Notes under the pieces: generated by a model
What the model saw: only the letters and a program-made list of their open reading frames with translations
What the model was told of the DNA's origin: nothing
The model's database searches: none
In this document: in pieces, positions 1-13,975 of the stretch
Layout: the number at the start of each line of letters is the position of its first letter
How positions within the stretch are numbered: the stretch's first letter is position 1
From: Daphnia carinata
Taxonomy: Eukaryota > Arthropoda > Branchiopoda > Diplostraca > Daphniidae
DNA: 64,000 bases
Reading direction: 5' to 3'
Assembly (NCBI RefSeq): GCF_022539665.2
Contig: NC_081335.1
Coordinates: 3,038,001 to 3,102,000 of the forward strand
Position numbers and translations under genes: made by a program

Positions 1-3000
1 CAAAGGTAAAACAAGCAACAGGCGCTCAGTCTTCCGAAGGTTTTCTGCAGTTTCTTAACAAATGGTTTGAGGATCCTGAAATCCAAGTTAACTTTGATCA
101 GTTATTCCTACTAATAGTGGGGGCATGCAAGATGGAAGTCTATTCGACAAAAATGAAACAAATCTTAGAACCGAATAGAAAAGAATTCTCACGCTATTTG
201 CATAAATTTGGTGGTGTGAAACGCAAAGGTCAAGATTTAAAAATTATTCTCGAACGCATCGCTTGCTATGCTGGACCGGATTTCTGGTGGATTTTGTTTC
301 GCTTAAATCGCCATTTGGATGCACTTAGAAAATTCACACGCGAGGAGGTTTCAGAATCCATATTTAAGACACTACAAGAGATTCCCGAAGTACTACTAGA
401 CATTCCAGACAGCAGGAACAGAGTCGTAGATCATCTAGTCCGTTGGAATGACATAGATGAAATATATTTCCACCTGTTTCCTGTCTTTGAAAAAAATGTC
501 AGCTATCAGCAAATTCTCCAATCGCTTTTACTGCAGCGCCTTTTTGTTCACAAGACGAGCGTCGAAGATGTCGTGAAGATCTTGCGCTCAGAATTTATGG
601 AAAAGGCATTTAGAAATATTTCAGTTCCAAGCCGTGGCATCACTGAGACCGAAAACAATATTTCTAACGACATGGTTTTATTAAAATCAGCCAACCTTGC
701 GCAGACTGCGAATTCGAAGAGCGTCTGTGAACCTTCCCGCGTGAATCGGTCACTGTCACAGGAAGGCTTATTATTCGAAGAAGCTATCAGAACTGTTTTC
801 AATAGAAAGCTTTCGGATGCCGCAAAAGTAGCGTGTTGCATTCCCGATTATATGCTTCCGATCGCGATGCCTATTGTCGAAAACATGGTTTCCCATACAC
901 TGGATACGCATTCACATTTCAATCGTGATGATTATCGGTACTTCGGCGAGCTGGATGAGAATTGCTTCAAGAGTTTCCCTCGAGCCAAGGAGAAAATCAG
1001 TGCCATACTGCTGAAAATGACGGTTGATCACGTGAAATCAGGCTCCTTTCAGGACATTCCCACAATAAAACTGATGTTGCTCGGGTTAGCTAAAACAAAG
1101 GACATCCCTTTCCTTGAACGTGCAAAAGTTGTGGACCTACAGAAAGCGATTGGCAGATTGCCCCGAAAGTTCTTCAATAATCTATATGCCACTGTGAAAA
1201 AATCTGGTACGTCGGTAGAAAAAACTTTAAAAGTCTACCGCAAAGGAGCAACCAAAGCCATAGTGGAACAGTTGGAGAACCATTTTGACCAGCTAGAAGA
1301 CATTCTCAATAGAGTCCGGGACCGACGTGTTCCACTCATTGAGTTGGCTAGTCTTCAAGTAATTTCATTCCCATTTCGTTTTAGTATTAGGATAACTTCA
1401 ATTTTAACGATGTTTTCGTCATTTTTAGGACCCGCAGGTGCTTGACTGCTTAAAAAGTTTTGGGTTTAGTGATCGGACACAAGACGAACTTCGCCAGGAG
1501 ATAGAAGAATTGCGAGAGCGGCACAACTTGTATGGTTCCCTTTATAGCAGATTTTCCCGTTCAGAAGTCATGTTCACCAGTCAAGAAGGCACAAACGAAG
1601 AAGAGAACGACCTCAAAGAAGATGACAGTGAAGAAGATGACAATAAAGAAAACGACAATGAAGAAAACGTCAGTAAACCAGAAACCCGTCATATCTTGGA
1701 TCCCAAAGAGTGGGAGAGCTATCTTAAAGACGTTGATTCCGGAAGGAGCATTTTAACTTTAAAAGATGCCATGAACTTACAAGTACCTTTACAATTGCCA
1801 TCTGCTAGATGGCTATTCCGAATAAAAGAGAGTGATTTGTTTATGGAGAAAATATGGCATCCAATGGTGAAGTCTTCACGGACATTACCATTATGTAGAA
1901 ATGATCTGCAAGCCTTCGTCATTGAATGCGCAGCACAATGGGAAGGTTTGGCACGCCGTATTGCCGACGGAAGCACATCGTTCATCTATATGGACGAAAT
2001 CGTTAAATTACAATCAGATTCCAATGTTCTTTCGAAAAGACATCTGCAAATGCAGAGTGTTGAAGGTGTTGAAACAGCATATCGAAATTTCAAAAACCTT
2101 CAAGAGTTACGCCATCTTATCGGTCCATTTGTAGCGGCCCTTCGATTCTTCACTATCCATGAAAGGGGCCCAATAGATGCGCTGCACAATTTCATTAAAA
2201 CCAATTTACTCAAGAACTGGGATACAACTACATTGGCTCAAATTGCAGAAACAGGAATTCTTAAAGTTGTGAATGAAGAACTTAATATCGACCCAGAGCG
2301 ACCTGAAACACGCAACGTGATGCAGTTTATTAGTTCTCTAGTGACGGATGAAAATCGCTCCCCACTAATAGAATGGCTGAGACAAAAAACCGAAAAAGAC
2401 ATGGAAGCCATGGGAAAGATTTTACAAGGAACTTTACTCGTTGCCTATGGTGATTTTTAAAAATTAGTGTTTTCCATATGTTTCTATCTAACATTACCAT
2501 CGATTCGTTTCACAGGCCAACTTCAGACGTTGCGAACCCGGATTGCTCCTTTCCTTCAAAATGAATTTAGGACGTACCAAGATCTATTAAAAGTTGTCCG
2601 GGACTCAGAAGAACGCTTTGCGCAACGCGTCTCTGGCCGTGTCCAACCAATCGATTGCAAATGGTTGGTTAACATGCTTCCTGAAATTCAAGCCGCTGTC
2701 CGCGCTAGTGTCATTTCGCCCTCGGAAGACGCCAAAGAAAAACTGACCAAACTTCACCAAATTGTTATTGACCCCAAAAATGAATTCTACTCGATCGAAA
2801 TTCGCCTGAAACCGTCCGGGTTGCTTTCAATGGAAGAATTAAAACAAGCTTTCCAGCTGCTGGATATGGCTGCGGTGGATGATGGAGACGACAACGGAGA
2901 ATTGATAGATCGCATTAGACGGAACGTCGGGCTAATCGAGAAGCTATCTGAAGTATTTCGTCATCTTTATGCATCCGGCTGCATTACCTTCACTTTCCGT

Positions 3001-6000
3001 AATAGCATTACTATTGGGCTTGCAGATTTGGAAACGGAAATCAAAGTTATGCAAGACCAGTTAGAGAAGTGGACCGATCACTGGAAAGAAATAGAAGAAA
3101 TGCCCTTCCTATCACTCTTTTCGCGTGGTTATCTTCTTCAGCTAGCAGACTTGATCGGCAAAAACGAAATCGATGATGTTAAATCAATTTTAAAAATTCG
3201 ACTACCCGCTGGGGCGTCAAATATAGACGCACTAGTTAACGAGCTTATTCAGCAAACTCCGAGTATCGATGGTGAAGAGGATTGGCTTTCTGTTGCTCAG
3301 CTATTCACAATTCTTCGACAACTTCATCAACTTATCAAAGCCGTTTTTCACCAGAAAAGTCGTGAGCTTGACCTTCCACCATTCCTCGTTTCATATGGTC
3401 GAACGTTGAGATCTCACTTTATCGACAAAGCCGTCGTCATTCTCAACGTCCCGCGAGAACTTCTAGTAGGAAGTTCTTTGGCGGCGTTTATTTCGCTTAC
3501 AAATCAACCAATAGAGCCCAGTCGAATTCTTTTCGTTACAACCAACACAGACAAACCAGAAGTCGAGCGATTTATGAAGCTGTGGTCGGTTGGTAAGGCT
3601 GAAGCAGATTTTTTTATAATCCTCCACGTCGAGAGACTCACGGCAGCTTGCGCCTGTGCCGTCCGTGAAGGTGTCGATCGTGTCTTACCAGAACGTCGCG
3701 CAAAACTTTTGCTGTTGGCCCAGCACCACCATCGTGTCCAGTCCACAAAATCCCTTGGTGCTCGGCTTGGCGTCGTTTCTGATCGCCTGCTAGAAGTAAA
3801 TTTCACAGCAGACCAGCTACGCCAGTGTTTCGCCAGTCTTCTACCGAATGCGGCCAACCTGCATTTCTTCACTTCAAAGTTGCCGGGTTGCGGCAAGAGC
3901 CAACAAGCCATGCAAAAAGCTGCAAATCAATTATCTAGTCCCGATTATTATCGCATATGTGTGCGAACTGGCTCCGTTGACGAACTTCTTGCCAGTTTGA
4001 AGAAAATTGAAACCCTTTCAAGTCAGTCGAGAAAGAGTGCTACATATCTTCATCTAGATGTCGCCCATTCTGTTTCTTTCGAGTTCAATGACATTTTACT
4101 CTCTTTACTGGTGCATGGAGCACTCTTCGATCCGAAAAAGGCCAAGCTAGGATATTGGGTGATCTCTCCCCGAACCAGCATTGCTTTGGAATTCGCATCC
4201 CCGTTTGGAGTGGATGAGTTCCCAGTCATAGCTTATCTAGGAAAACACTATGTATGTGAATGCAACAAATTCTTTTTCAGCTACGATTTAGCTGCGATGC
4301 CCCGTGTTCTTGGACAACCAGTGATGATCAACCGCTCCAACGCCCTTGTGGCGATCGGAAAATTTCTACAGGTTAAGCAGGCAGGACAGAAAGGATTACG
4401 CATGTGGGATGATATTTGTTCTCTTCCCGAAATCCTCATGATTGATCCTTTGCCAGAAGATACTACCTTCGATCTCCTAGTGGATTCCTTTCAACATGAA
4501 GAAAATCGAAACGCTCCCACTTTCAGTGCCCTAAACGCCATGGCCTCTTTCCTTTATCGCCATATTGGCGCCATGATCACTAGCATGTGGTTCAATGGCT
4601 CAGCTGTGTATCTGTTTGAGCGTGACGATTTAGCTGGAGTATTCAAATTGAATGTTTTCGATTTATTGCTCAAAGTGGCTAACGATAGCATCAACCGGTG
4701 CTGGTCCTTGACCAATCAAGGAAAGAAGCTCACAGACATGGACTGGACGAATCGTCAAAGAGCCATGTTCCTACTGGGACTGAATGAGAATGGATTTATC
4801 ACTGGTATGAATGTGGTGGGACGCGATGCAAACGCCTTAAAAAGCATGTTCCATGCTAGCTTGCTCCCCATTTTGCAGCACCAGTGCCTCCATTTTCAAG
4901 AGTTACGTGGATTCCGAAATTTGATGGAGAGCCGTGAGGGCGCTGAAGTTATCTTGAATGCAATGCGATCGCTTTTACTCTTGGATGGAACTGCAACAAG
5001 TGCTGTAAAAGTATACCAGTTGGATAGCCATCCCAAAAATACTGCAGCTAGTCAACGTTTAAACGAATTGGTTGGACAAGATCAAGGGTTAGTTAATTAT
5101 TATTTCGCATTTTTCCAAATAAGATAACAGTTTGAATTCAAATTTTTTTAGGTATGTCCTGACTGGAGACAACATCACGAAAATGATGTTTGCACTTTAT
5201 CGCATCCGCTGTGGTCTTCCGGTTGTGGCTTTTGGAGAAGCTGGCGTGGGTAAAAGCGCGCTTTTCCGCTTTCTCATTCAGACGTTGCTCGGTCACGCAT
5301 TTGAAGTGTGTAATGTAAATAGCGGAACATCCATTGAAGACGTGGAGGCTATAATCGACTTGTCAGTGAAAATTATCGCGAGAAACCCTGATGCACAGGT
5401 CTTCCTCTTCTTCGACGAAATGAACACGGCCGATCCTCCCGTCATAGCTTTCCTGAAAGAGTTGATGTTGGATCGCCACTGTCACGGCACTGTTTTACCG
5501 GACAATTTACATTTGATGGCAGCTGCTAATCCTTACCGACATTTGAAAGAGGCCGACAAGGAAGCAGCTGTCGGATTGGCTTTCCGCTTTGCCCAAGGTG
5601 AGAGCAGTGGTGCTCGGTCCGACGCACGTGATTTGGTGTATCGAGTCAACGAATTACCGGTCGCCTTTTATGATCATATTTATGATTTTGGTCGCCTTTG
5701 CGACGAGGCCGAAAACACGTATATTGAAGAAATCTGTCAACATGGGTTGCCTAGGCCCAGCTATCATTCCGATTGGGTCAAATGGTTTGTTTCCGTCGTT
5801 CAGAAGAGTCATTCGGTTGCAAGAGCGCTAAGTGTCGACCCAGAGTCAGCTGTGTCACTTCGAGATGCCGCTCGAGCTGTCCAACTTTTCCATTGGTTTT
5901 GTCTAGCACCAGCTGGTCAAAAAATTTCACAGGGAGACATGGCAGTAGCAGCCGATTTGACCATTTACCTCGTCTACGCCTTCCGATTCCGTAAACGAAA

Positions 6001-9000
6001 AATGTTTTTGAGGCAAGTCTTCGGAAACGATCAATCAGCTTCGGATAATATGACGGAAGTTTCTAGAATCATCGCTGAAATGTTGTACGAACAAGCCCAT
6101 GGGGCTTCAATTGGTTCCGGTGCCATCGCGTTTAACGACGCCCTTTGCGAAAATCTTTTTGCCTTGTATGTCTGCGTTCTAAACGGTAAGCACTTAATTT
6201 TTCGGTTTAATTTCTTATTCTCGTAAAATTGCTAATTTCTTGTACAAAACTACTAGGAATATTTCTGATTATTGTTGGACGGCCTGGATCGTCGAAGTCG
6301 TTGTCGGTCGAAATCCTGAAATTAGTACTATCACCGGGCAATTACACACTCCGACAGAAATTAGGAGATTTGCCTGCCATTACGGAGCTCTATTTCCAGT
6401 GCTCACCGATGTCTACATCTTCTGGATTCAAAGCCCTGTTTGAATCGGCGCAGCGGCTAAGTGTAGATCCAAAGACTATGTTGGCCATGGTAGTGTTGGA
6501 TGAACTCGGCTTGACCGACATGTCGCCAGAAAAACCTATCAAAGTGTTGCATTCTGAACTAGAACGACAGTCTGTTTTGACATCTGGCGAAAAACAACAG
6601 TCACCTTACTCGGTGGTTGCCCTCAGCAATTGGGTGGTGGATGCTGCCCAGGTGAACCGAGGAATCTTGATTTTACGCGCGCAAGCCAACAAGGAAGATC
6701 TGTTGAGATCAGCGAAACAGCTAGCCGATTCCTTGCTCGTTAAATACGCGGAAAAATCGGCAAGAAAGCGCATCCTTGAGATGCTAACTGAAAGCCTAGA
6801 AAGTGTTGTCAGCACATATCAAGAACTTGACAAAAGAGAAGATATTGGAGGCGGCCATTTCTTCTCCATGAGAGACTTCTTCTTTTGCGTCAAGAATTTC
6901 GTTTGCTCCGTCTTCGAGTCTTACACGCGGATGGGAGGTTTGCGTGACATTCGAATTTCTCGACACCTATTGATTCAGTCAGCTGTTCGTAACTTTGGCG
7001 GCCATGAAAAAGCAAGAAGATTGGTAAGAAACAGCATGGCTAATAACCTCGAAATGAAGTTGGAAGTCATTCCAGTTACATCACCTCTCGATCTGATTGT
7101 GGCCAACATTCAAGATTCTTCAAAACCGCTATCTATTCATATCGCCAGACATTTAATGATTCTTAATCGATCGATGATTGGACTACAATTACTCAATCGC
7201 TATGTTAAAAGGGAATTGGATGATGGAACGAACTGGAATGTTCTGTTTGGTTCCTGTTTCCCGGGTGATTTACAAGTGACAGCCGTAACGAGAAAATTGC
7301 GCCAAGTTGAACAAGCTATCCGTTCCGGCGGCGTCCTCATCCTGTGCCACGCCGACCAGCTTTTCGAGTCACTTTACATGGTGCTGAATCAACAATATTG
7401 GGCACAAGGTGAAATGAGGATGACTCAGATCGCTCTCGGCCCATCCATTCGGGCCATAGCCCTCCCTGACGGCCCTTTCCGGATCATCGCCCTTCAAGAT
7501 ACGGATGTAGCGCTCAATCGCGAGTTGATGTCTCCAGCTGTATTGTCTCGGTTCGAGAAGCACGAGTTGAGGCCGTCTCATCTACTAGATGACGTCGGTA
7601 AGTCCTATCGTGATGTTATCGAGTCACATCCTCTCTGGTTCCCTGTTGCGGAGACAATCAAACGGCAGAAATTTATCTACGGATATCATGAAGAGTCTTT
7701 CGCTGCATTGGCCCTTTATTTACAAGATGGAGGCATTCCAATGGAACTTGAAGAAACTCAAGATGAAAATCAACACAGTGCCACCACGATCTGGATGAGA
7801 GCGACCAACCCAATGTCCATGATCAAATTAGAAAGGGATCCTAGCATCGACACGGAATTGCTGGACGAGTGTCGACACTACCGTCATAACTTTGTTTTGG
7901 AAAACATAGATGAAGCTTTGCACAAGGTCAAATCTAATCGGATAGTTCTGATGACAAACACGCTCCGTCATTTGGAAATCGCGTTTGCTGTGTCTTCCCC
8001 CTACCGCCATTCCACCATTCAGCTTTTTGAAATCCTTACTGAACTTGAACTCGTCAAGCTGTTGGAATCGATTAACGACGAAGATTTGGCTGATCCATAC
8101 TTCTGCCTTATTGTCCAGTATGACGCAGTGACTGGGCCGATAGAACAATTCCAGCTTGCCAAGTACGAAATAGAGCAGCGGTTTGAAAAGAAAAAATGCC
8201 GTGTGATTTTCGTCGTGCACGTCGATCCTCGACCTGTGAATATGCACTGGGTGTTTTCCTTTGGTGATGGTTGGGATTATTGTTTCGTAGATGAGGTCGT
8301 CCGTGGCGGCCAATTAGACCACCATCGAATCCCGCTAGGCGAATTCGTCAAATCGGCTTCCGACCAAACTTTGTCGGGTTTTATTGAGAAAATGTCAACT
8401 GGATCATTCAAGTCATTATTACTCGAAATGCTCGGCCCAGTTTTGCAAACAAGTCTAGCCACGTTACGCGCCAGCTTGGGACAATTTTACAGCGGCGTCC
8501 GAATAGCATTAGGACTGCCAAATAATCAAACCTTGATAAAATTGATGAAAGGTAAATTTGACTTTCCCCATTTTGAGAAAATGTTTCATTTAATCTACTA
8601 TTTTTTTTTTTCATTAGAATGCTTGCTGGCCCAACTGAATGACAGCGGCATAACCTGGAATGTAGTCGATGCAGTGAACGATCCAAGTTTTGATTCTTCC
8701 TCTTCGCTAACGGAGGGCCTCTGGGGTGTTTTCAAGCACAAAATTTGCAACCCTCTTGCACACTTTTTGCTTGTTAGTGATATCTGGCGCATATCTGATC
8801 GACCCTCCGTCACGTTATGGTGCGACTTTGTTACAGCAAATTATCCCGACCGTTTGATGTCGCTCAACTCCTCCGATTCTCCCCCCCAAATTCCTGTTGG
8901 ATTTCGAACCTGCACTCAACCGTTTGGTCGATTGCTAGCATCTTTCGGCATGAATTACGGTCAACGCACAGAACCACGTCTCAACGAACCGCTTCAATGG

Positions 9001-12000
9001 CTCTTAAAGCGTGTCGCCGAAAACGAAGATGAAAATTCGGAAGAGATTAAAGAGGTACGTATGCATACCACATGACGAAAGCTTTATGTTTCGCCAACAA
9101 ACGACAACATTGTATTATTTTTATTATTATTGTATTCAAGGCATACTTTCTTGATTGGTTTTTGCTTCGCATCCCTCCACATTTACATCGCTGCTTGCGA
9201 AAAGTGCCGCTGTCGAAGATGAGTTATCTTATTGACAGTCTGTTTGAAGAGCAAGCCATGTTTTTCCTTGACTGGGAGCATTGTGAAGCAGAAGTAATTG
9301 CAGCTCTTGAATTGGTTAGCATTGCATGTTTCGCGACTGCGGATACAATTGACTTTTGGAGCGAGGCAACGAGCAGGATACGCAATTGGAAATTTTTTAC
9401 CGAAACAGCAGCCCGGTTATCCTTGGAGACCTTGGCTTCAGCCGATGTTATGAAGTCCCATAAAAGATTCATGCAATCAATTTCATCCATCGAAGTATGC
9501 ATTAGTCGTCTTTTAATCTGTACTTCTCTAATGAAAATGTTCATTTATTTTGATTTTAGCTGAGTCCGGCGCTTACAAATCTACTGGATCGCGGGGAAGA
9601 TTTGCCACGGGTTTGGCTTGGTTTGAGAATCACGAAACGTATCTTGCTCTTTGATCCAGATTCGGACATCAGACTTCCAGAACTACAGGTTTCTACACCT
9701 CAAAGGCTATTTGATAGCCTGACAGATTTAGTCATTACATCTGTCGTTCGACCAAGGATGGCTAGTGGTGGCCAAACAAACCGAATTGTCCGGACAGCTG
9801 ACTTGAACGCCTTGTTAAAAAGTACTTCGTCTTGTAGTTCTCCAGAAGAGCTTGCAAAAATACTGGCAGAGTGCCCCACCACCAATTCAATCGTATTACA
9901 CGAAGATAAGATAGCTCAAGGAGATATCGACAGGCATTGTCCAAGTTGTGAAAGTCGGCTTACCACAATTGGAAAAACAGAAGATGATGAGACTCACCCA
10001 GTTACTCATTTGCGTACGCCAAGTGCCAAAGTGATAAATTCCCTGTTCGAAGATTACCAAAAATTCATGTTCTTCTTTGAGCGCGTGGCCGAGCTGTTCA
10101 TCCAGCAACGAAAAAACAATCCGCGTGATATCCAAGATTTGTTGCATTATGTTTTAAGTTCTGATTTCCGTCTGCGAGTCTCATGGCGCTTCCTGACCGT
10201 TATCGTACGCTCGGTTTTATCAACTCGCTCTGGCAAAAAAATTATGGATGATCTTCTCTTAACCATTCGATGCAACCGGCCGTCTGTCGAATTGAATGTC
10301 AATGCCTACAATGTATTACGTGCCTTACTCGCGTGTGCCGACCAAGATATCCGGAACAACCAGGACGCCGAACCAGGTTTTGATTTGATTGAAGCTGCCA
10401 TGGCAGACAATTGGACTGTTGATCGCATTCAACGACTTGCTAACATTCGAAAGCAAATCGCTGAAGTTGAAAATGGAATGGAAAATGTTATAGCAGAATG
10501 GTCTGGTTGGCGGAAGAATCAGAATGACCAAGCCCTCACGGATTCTTTGTTGTTCTTCATCTTGCGGTTTTTCTCCAGTGAAGGAGACCAAATTAGACTG
10601 AGCCGAATGTTCCGCAATCCAAGAATAGCTGAAGAACTCAATCACCACAAGGTTGTAAACGATTTCATCATGATTTTATCACCGCTCTCTTTAGGTTTTG
10701 ATCTACAATCTGCTACCAGTAGAACAACTGAATTCCAAAAGCTTTTGTTGGATGGGGATCGTTTTGATACTGAGGAATTCCAGCATTATCGTGCGTTACG
10801 CGAAATTCAACCCGATTGGGCTCCGTTCATCGCTCGACTCGCCTATCACGCGCATGATATCTTCGTAACCAAACATATCCGCTTATTAAGAGAAATGGCT
10901 ACCAATCTGGTTGCCACGTCGCAATGTGTTCTTCCGGGCATTGACAATCATCCCTATTTGGCCAGCTTTACATCGGAGGCATTCCGTTGGTTCGTTTGTA
11001 ACTGTGGAACATTGAATTGTGTCGGAAACTGTGGACATCCTACGCCAGAATCCATTTGCGTCAATTGTCGCGTTGCTCTAAGTCAAGCTTCTCATCATCC
11101 ACGGGCTGGAGTTCGACGAGCAACCGCCAGAGACTTTGAGCCACCGACTGGGATTCACGTGACTCGGAATGCCACCCGTACCCCAACGTTTGCTGTGAGA
11201 AACTGTTCACCGGTTGTCACCCGATTTGCACTCCTGCTGAATTCATTGGCACTGATGAATGCTGCGTTAAATCGACAAACAGATCAACGTGACATTATTC
11301 GTTTATTTGAGACTCTTCCACTAACTGAACGTCAACAGGTTGAAAATCGGCAATCATTGATTCGGCTTCTGTCGAATCATATAATCGTCCATCTAGACCT
11401 ACTCTGTCAGTTGTTAGTGGCATCTAGACCACAATTGGCAATGACGGACAAGTTCCGCATTGGCCATTTGTTACTCCACAAACTACTCGCATCTCAGGAC
11501 CGTTCATTTCTTACACAAGCGGCCGATTTTGCTAACGGAACACAGGCAAGAGAAACTTTTGAGAATGGGCTAACAAGACTGTTGAACCAACAAGTAAACC
11601 TAGCGGAAGAGCTCGATCACATCGCAGGGCAATCAGATGCGGCATCGAAGGTACTACGGCAATCCTTCCTGCACAACGAAACATCGCATTGGGCCTATGC
11701 AAGAAGAGTCTTTGCTGATCGACAAACATTACAACTAGAACTAGCCAGGAACGGTCAGCTCCGCAAAACTCTGCCTTTCCTGAATTTCTTACTGGATGAT
11801 GAAAATTGGATGCCCAAATTAAATGCATTGCAATACCTTGGCGAAGCTTTGCGTTTTGTCGCTCTCGTTCGCACTGTTTTGGCAGGTGAAATAACTCTAG
11901 AGGAAGCAAACCGTATGACCATTGCCCAGGGTTTGGAAAAAATCACGGATATCGTTATGCAGAAAGTGGTTCTATTAGATCGCGGGCGCCCTGTATCGAA

Positions 12001-13266
12001 GAGGGAACATGTGATGGACCTGTTTGATGGATTTAAACAGCTGTGGGATCGATTTAGTCAGTTGCAAAATACGGAGAAGAAAACTTTCCTGGATTATTTC
12101 GAATGTCAGCAAGTTGATATCAACGTTAGACCCAAAACAATACTTGATCAAGAAGCACCGCTTATTCTGATTTTGGCTGGCAATGAACTGCCGGAGACTA
12201 CGTTCAGTTGCCAACTATTGAGTCACGCTGTGGAAGCTGCTTCATCCATCGCCCTTACTGACTTTATTCAGCCGCTTTGTCGAGGAGGCTCAGGACGCGT
12301 CCGACTCTCATGTTCGAGCTCTGCAGCTTTAACTGATTTCGACGAATCCCTCTACGCCCACGTTTCAACTGAAGAGGTCGATAATTTTATTCGGGATCAT
12401 GTCATCGACCGGTCGACTCTACAGCTTGCTGAGTCATTCGCAATGGCTGCCATTTTAGGACCGGCTGGTAGTACCATAGCAGAAGAGTTGTCTCTTGAGG
12501 TCATCCCAGAATTTGTGTTCAAAGACGATATGGAATCGGGAAATTTTCTTGTGAGTCTGGAGAGGCGTTCTATCCCTTGGCAGCCATCTACCATACCCCC
12601 TCAACTCCAGGAACTCATCTTAGCTGATTTGGTACGTTATCACGGGAACTATGTTTTGAAAAAAGTGTTTCATTTTTCGTTTTATTTACGACATTGCAGG
12701 AAAAAAATCGCTCTTTGGCCGAGGCTAGGTCGATCCTCATTTCTGTCATCACGCATCTTCATTCAAATACCGAACCACTAGTCGTTAGCAAGGTGCGGAA
12801 GAACTACATTTCCGACGTTTTGGAGGAATTAGTGCAGGCAGAAGTTTTGACAGAACGCCATATATCGAACGCCACTGTAGGCGTCCTCAACAGACATTTA
12901 AAATTGGAAGTTCGTCACGCTTTTGGTTTGCTGAAAGCCATTGTTGCGCGAATGAAAGGTGATGACGTTTTCGGTGGCCGCGTCCGAGAAGGTTGGACAA
13001 CGATGATGTCTGAACGTCTTGCTCAACTGACGAGTCAAAAATTACGAGCCGACGCACAACCAGGTGGAATCCTTGAAACTCTATTAGAGATGGTCAACAT
13101 TATATCAGGTACTCAGCCCGTCCCGGTCGAGCTTACCCCAGACAAGTCTTTGTTGTATGCCATCAAACAGATCGAAGGTCCAGAATGGGATGGAATTCCC
13201 ACCGAGTTGAGAATGGAGCATCTCGGCCACCTACTTTTAATTGTCGAATCCGTTGCCAAAAAATAA
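1..13266 (+). CDS. RNF213/mysterin-like giant AAA+ protein, 5'-partial
   Basis: Nine exons join in frame: <1-1358, 1429-2449, 2516-5087, 5152-6185, 6257-8551, 8618-9054, 9141-9494, 9560-12631, 12700-13266 (TAA). All introns are GT-AG and 64-86 bp. The frame is open from the window edge, so the start lies upstream; about 4235 residues are present (full RNF213 is about 5200). Visible parts: a degenerate P-loop LPGCGKS (about 3880-3900), Walker A GEAGVGKS (5234-5257) with Walker B VFLFFDEMN (about 5400-5424), a second Walker A GRPGSSKS (6277-6300) with Walker B MVVLDELG (6487-6510), then a Cys-rich RZ-type finger (about 10990-11071). In the family the AAA ring works with E3 ubiquitin-ligase modules in the cytosol on lipid droplets and invading microbes. 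Oddities: the RING is missing except for a CPSC pair near 9940, and the RZ ligands are altered. Family assignment is strong; retained ligase activity is uncertain. Confidence 0.5.
5234..5424 (+). other. First canonical AAA+ ATP site (Walker A and B)
   Basis: Within exon 4, GEAGVGKS at 5234-5257 is a complete P-loop, followed about 50 residues later by VFLFFDEMN, a Walker B with the DE pair needed for hydrolysis. By order along the protein this corresponds to AAA3 of RNF213, one of the two catalytically active modules of that family. The numbering is inferred from order, not from an alignment. Confidence 0.5.
6277..6510 (+). other. Second AAA+ ATP site (Walker A and B)
   Basis: Exon 5 opens with GRPGSSKS, where SSK replaces the usual xGK, followed by MVVLDELG as Walker B. 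The G-x-P-G-S-S-K-S form is the one I associate with AAA4 of RNF213. Both sites are intact, so ATPase function appears kept even though the RING is not. Confidence 0.5.
10984..11071 (+). other. RZ-type zinc finger with altered ligands
   Basis: The protein reads FVCNCGTLNCVGNCG, then after a short spacer SICVNC. Spacing matches the RZ finger of RNF213 and ZNFX1 (C-x3-H-x-C pattern, a later Cys, then C-x2-C). At the expected His position there is Thr, and at the expected following Cys there is Asn. Extra Cys residues occur one or two positions away and could serve instead. The final C-x2-C pair is intact. Confidence 0.5.
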
Positions 13267-13743
13267 GCCTTCGTCAATTGTTTTCTCTTCCTTATTTTAA
13301 TCCAGTTTTGTTTTGTTATTCGATATTATGTCAATTAAGATTACTAATTTGCTTCCTGAAACGTGATAAAAAATATGGGGAAGGTCGCACCTGGCCTAGT
13401 TTATTGGCAACCCATTTCTCTAGTAGAGGGTTACAAAATAATAACAATAATAACAATTACTTTTTCATTCTGGATGAAGTTTTCCATTGTTGTTTGTATT
13501 TTGTAAGCTGTGTTTACAAAATGGAGTTTTGCATCAATTAGTTCCATTCACTTGCTGACATTGATTTAATATGGCGAGAGGTAGTGAAGTTCACAAACCT
13601 GGACATGGCAATATGAGTTTAATGCAACCGTCGTGTAGGCAACAATCAAGTAGGGATAGCTGATGTGACTGTGCGGGGATTTGGTTATACCATAAGTTGA
13701 GCAGATGAAACATTTTCAGTTTATCGGTATAGATGATTTTTAT
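13267..13743. other. 3' flank of the RNF213-like gene
   Basis: AT-rich sequence after the TAA with no second gene. No AATAAA was found close to the stop; AT-rich variants near 13430-13450 may serve for 3' processing. It ends where the repeat island begins. Confidence 0.5.
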
Positions 13744-13783
13744 GTAAAACGGATTGCCATATGTGTATGGCAATCCGTTTTAC
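13744..13783. repeat. Perfect 18-bp palindrome at a transposon end
   Basis: GTAAAACGGATTGCCATA (13744-13761), a 4-nt spacer TGTG, then TATGGCAATCCGTTTTAC (13766-13783) form a perfect inverted repeat. The right half is the outer end of the large palindromic element; the left half is the same terminus facing the other way, with no obvious partner further left. Confidence 0.5.
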
Positions 13784-13975
13784 ACAAAAAAAAAAAAAAA
13801 AAAATTCGCCAAAGAAATAAAAATCACACTTTTTTCTTTTTTTTCCGACACGTAGCCATCTACCGCTCAGACTCGATATTACTGGCGTAGGCAATTTCAG
13901 TTCATTGGATGCCATTCGCAGTTAGTTCAGTAGTGTGGATGGAGAATAACGCGTGGCTGGAGGAACAATTGAAAA

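Noticed and set aside
3504-3911. 135-codon antisense frame inside the RNF213-like gene
   Set aside because: Shadow of the coding strand; the sense frame is clearly the conserved one.
7828-8313. 161-codon antisense frame inside the RNF213-like gene
   Set aside because: Overlaps conserved sense coding sequence and lacks its own signals.
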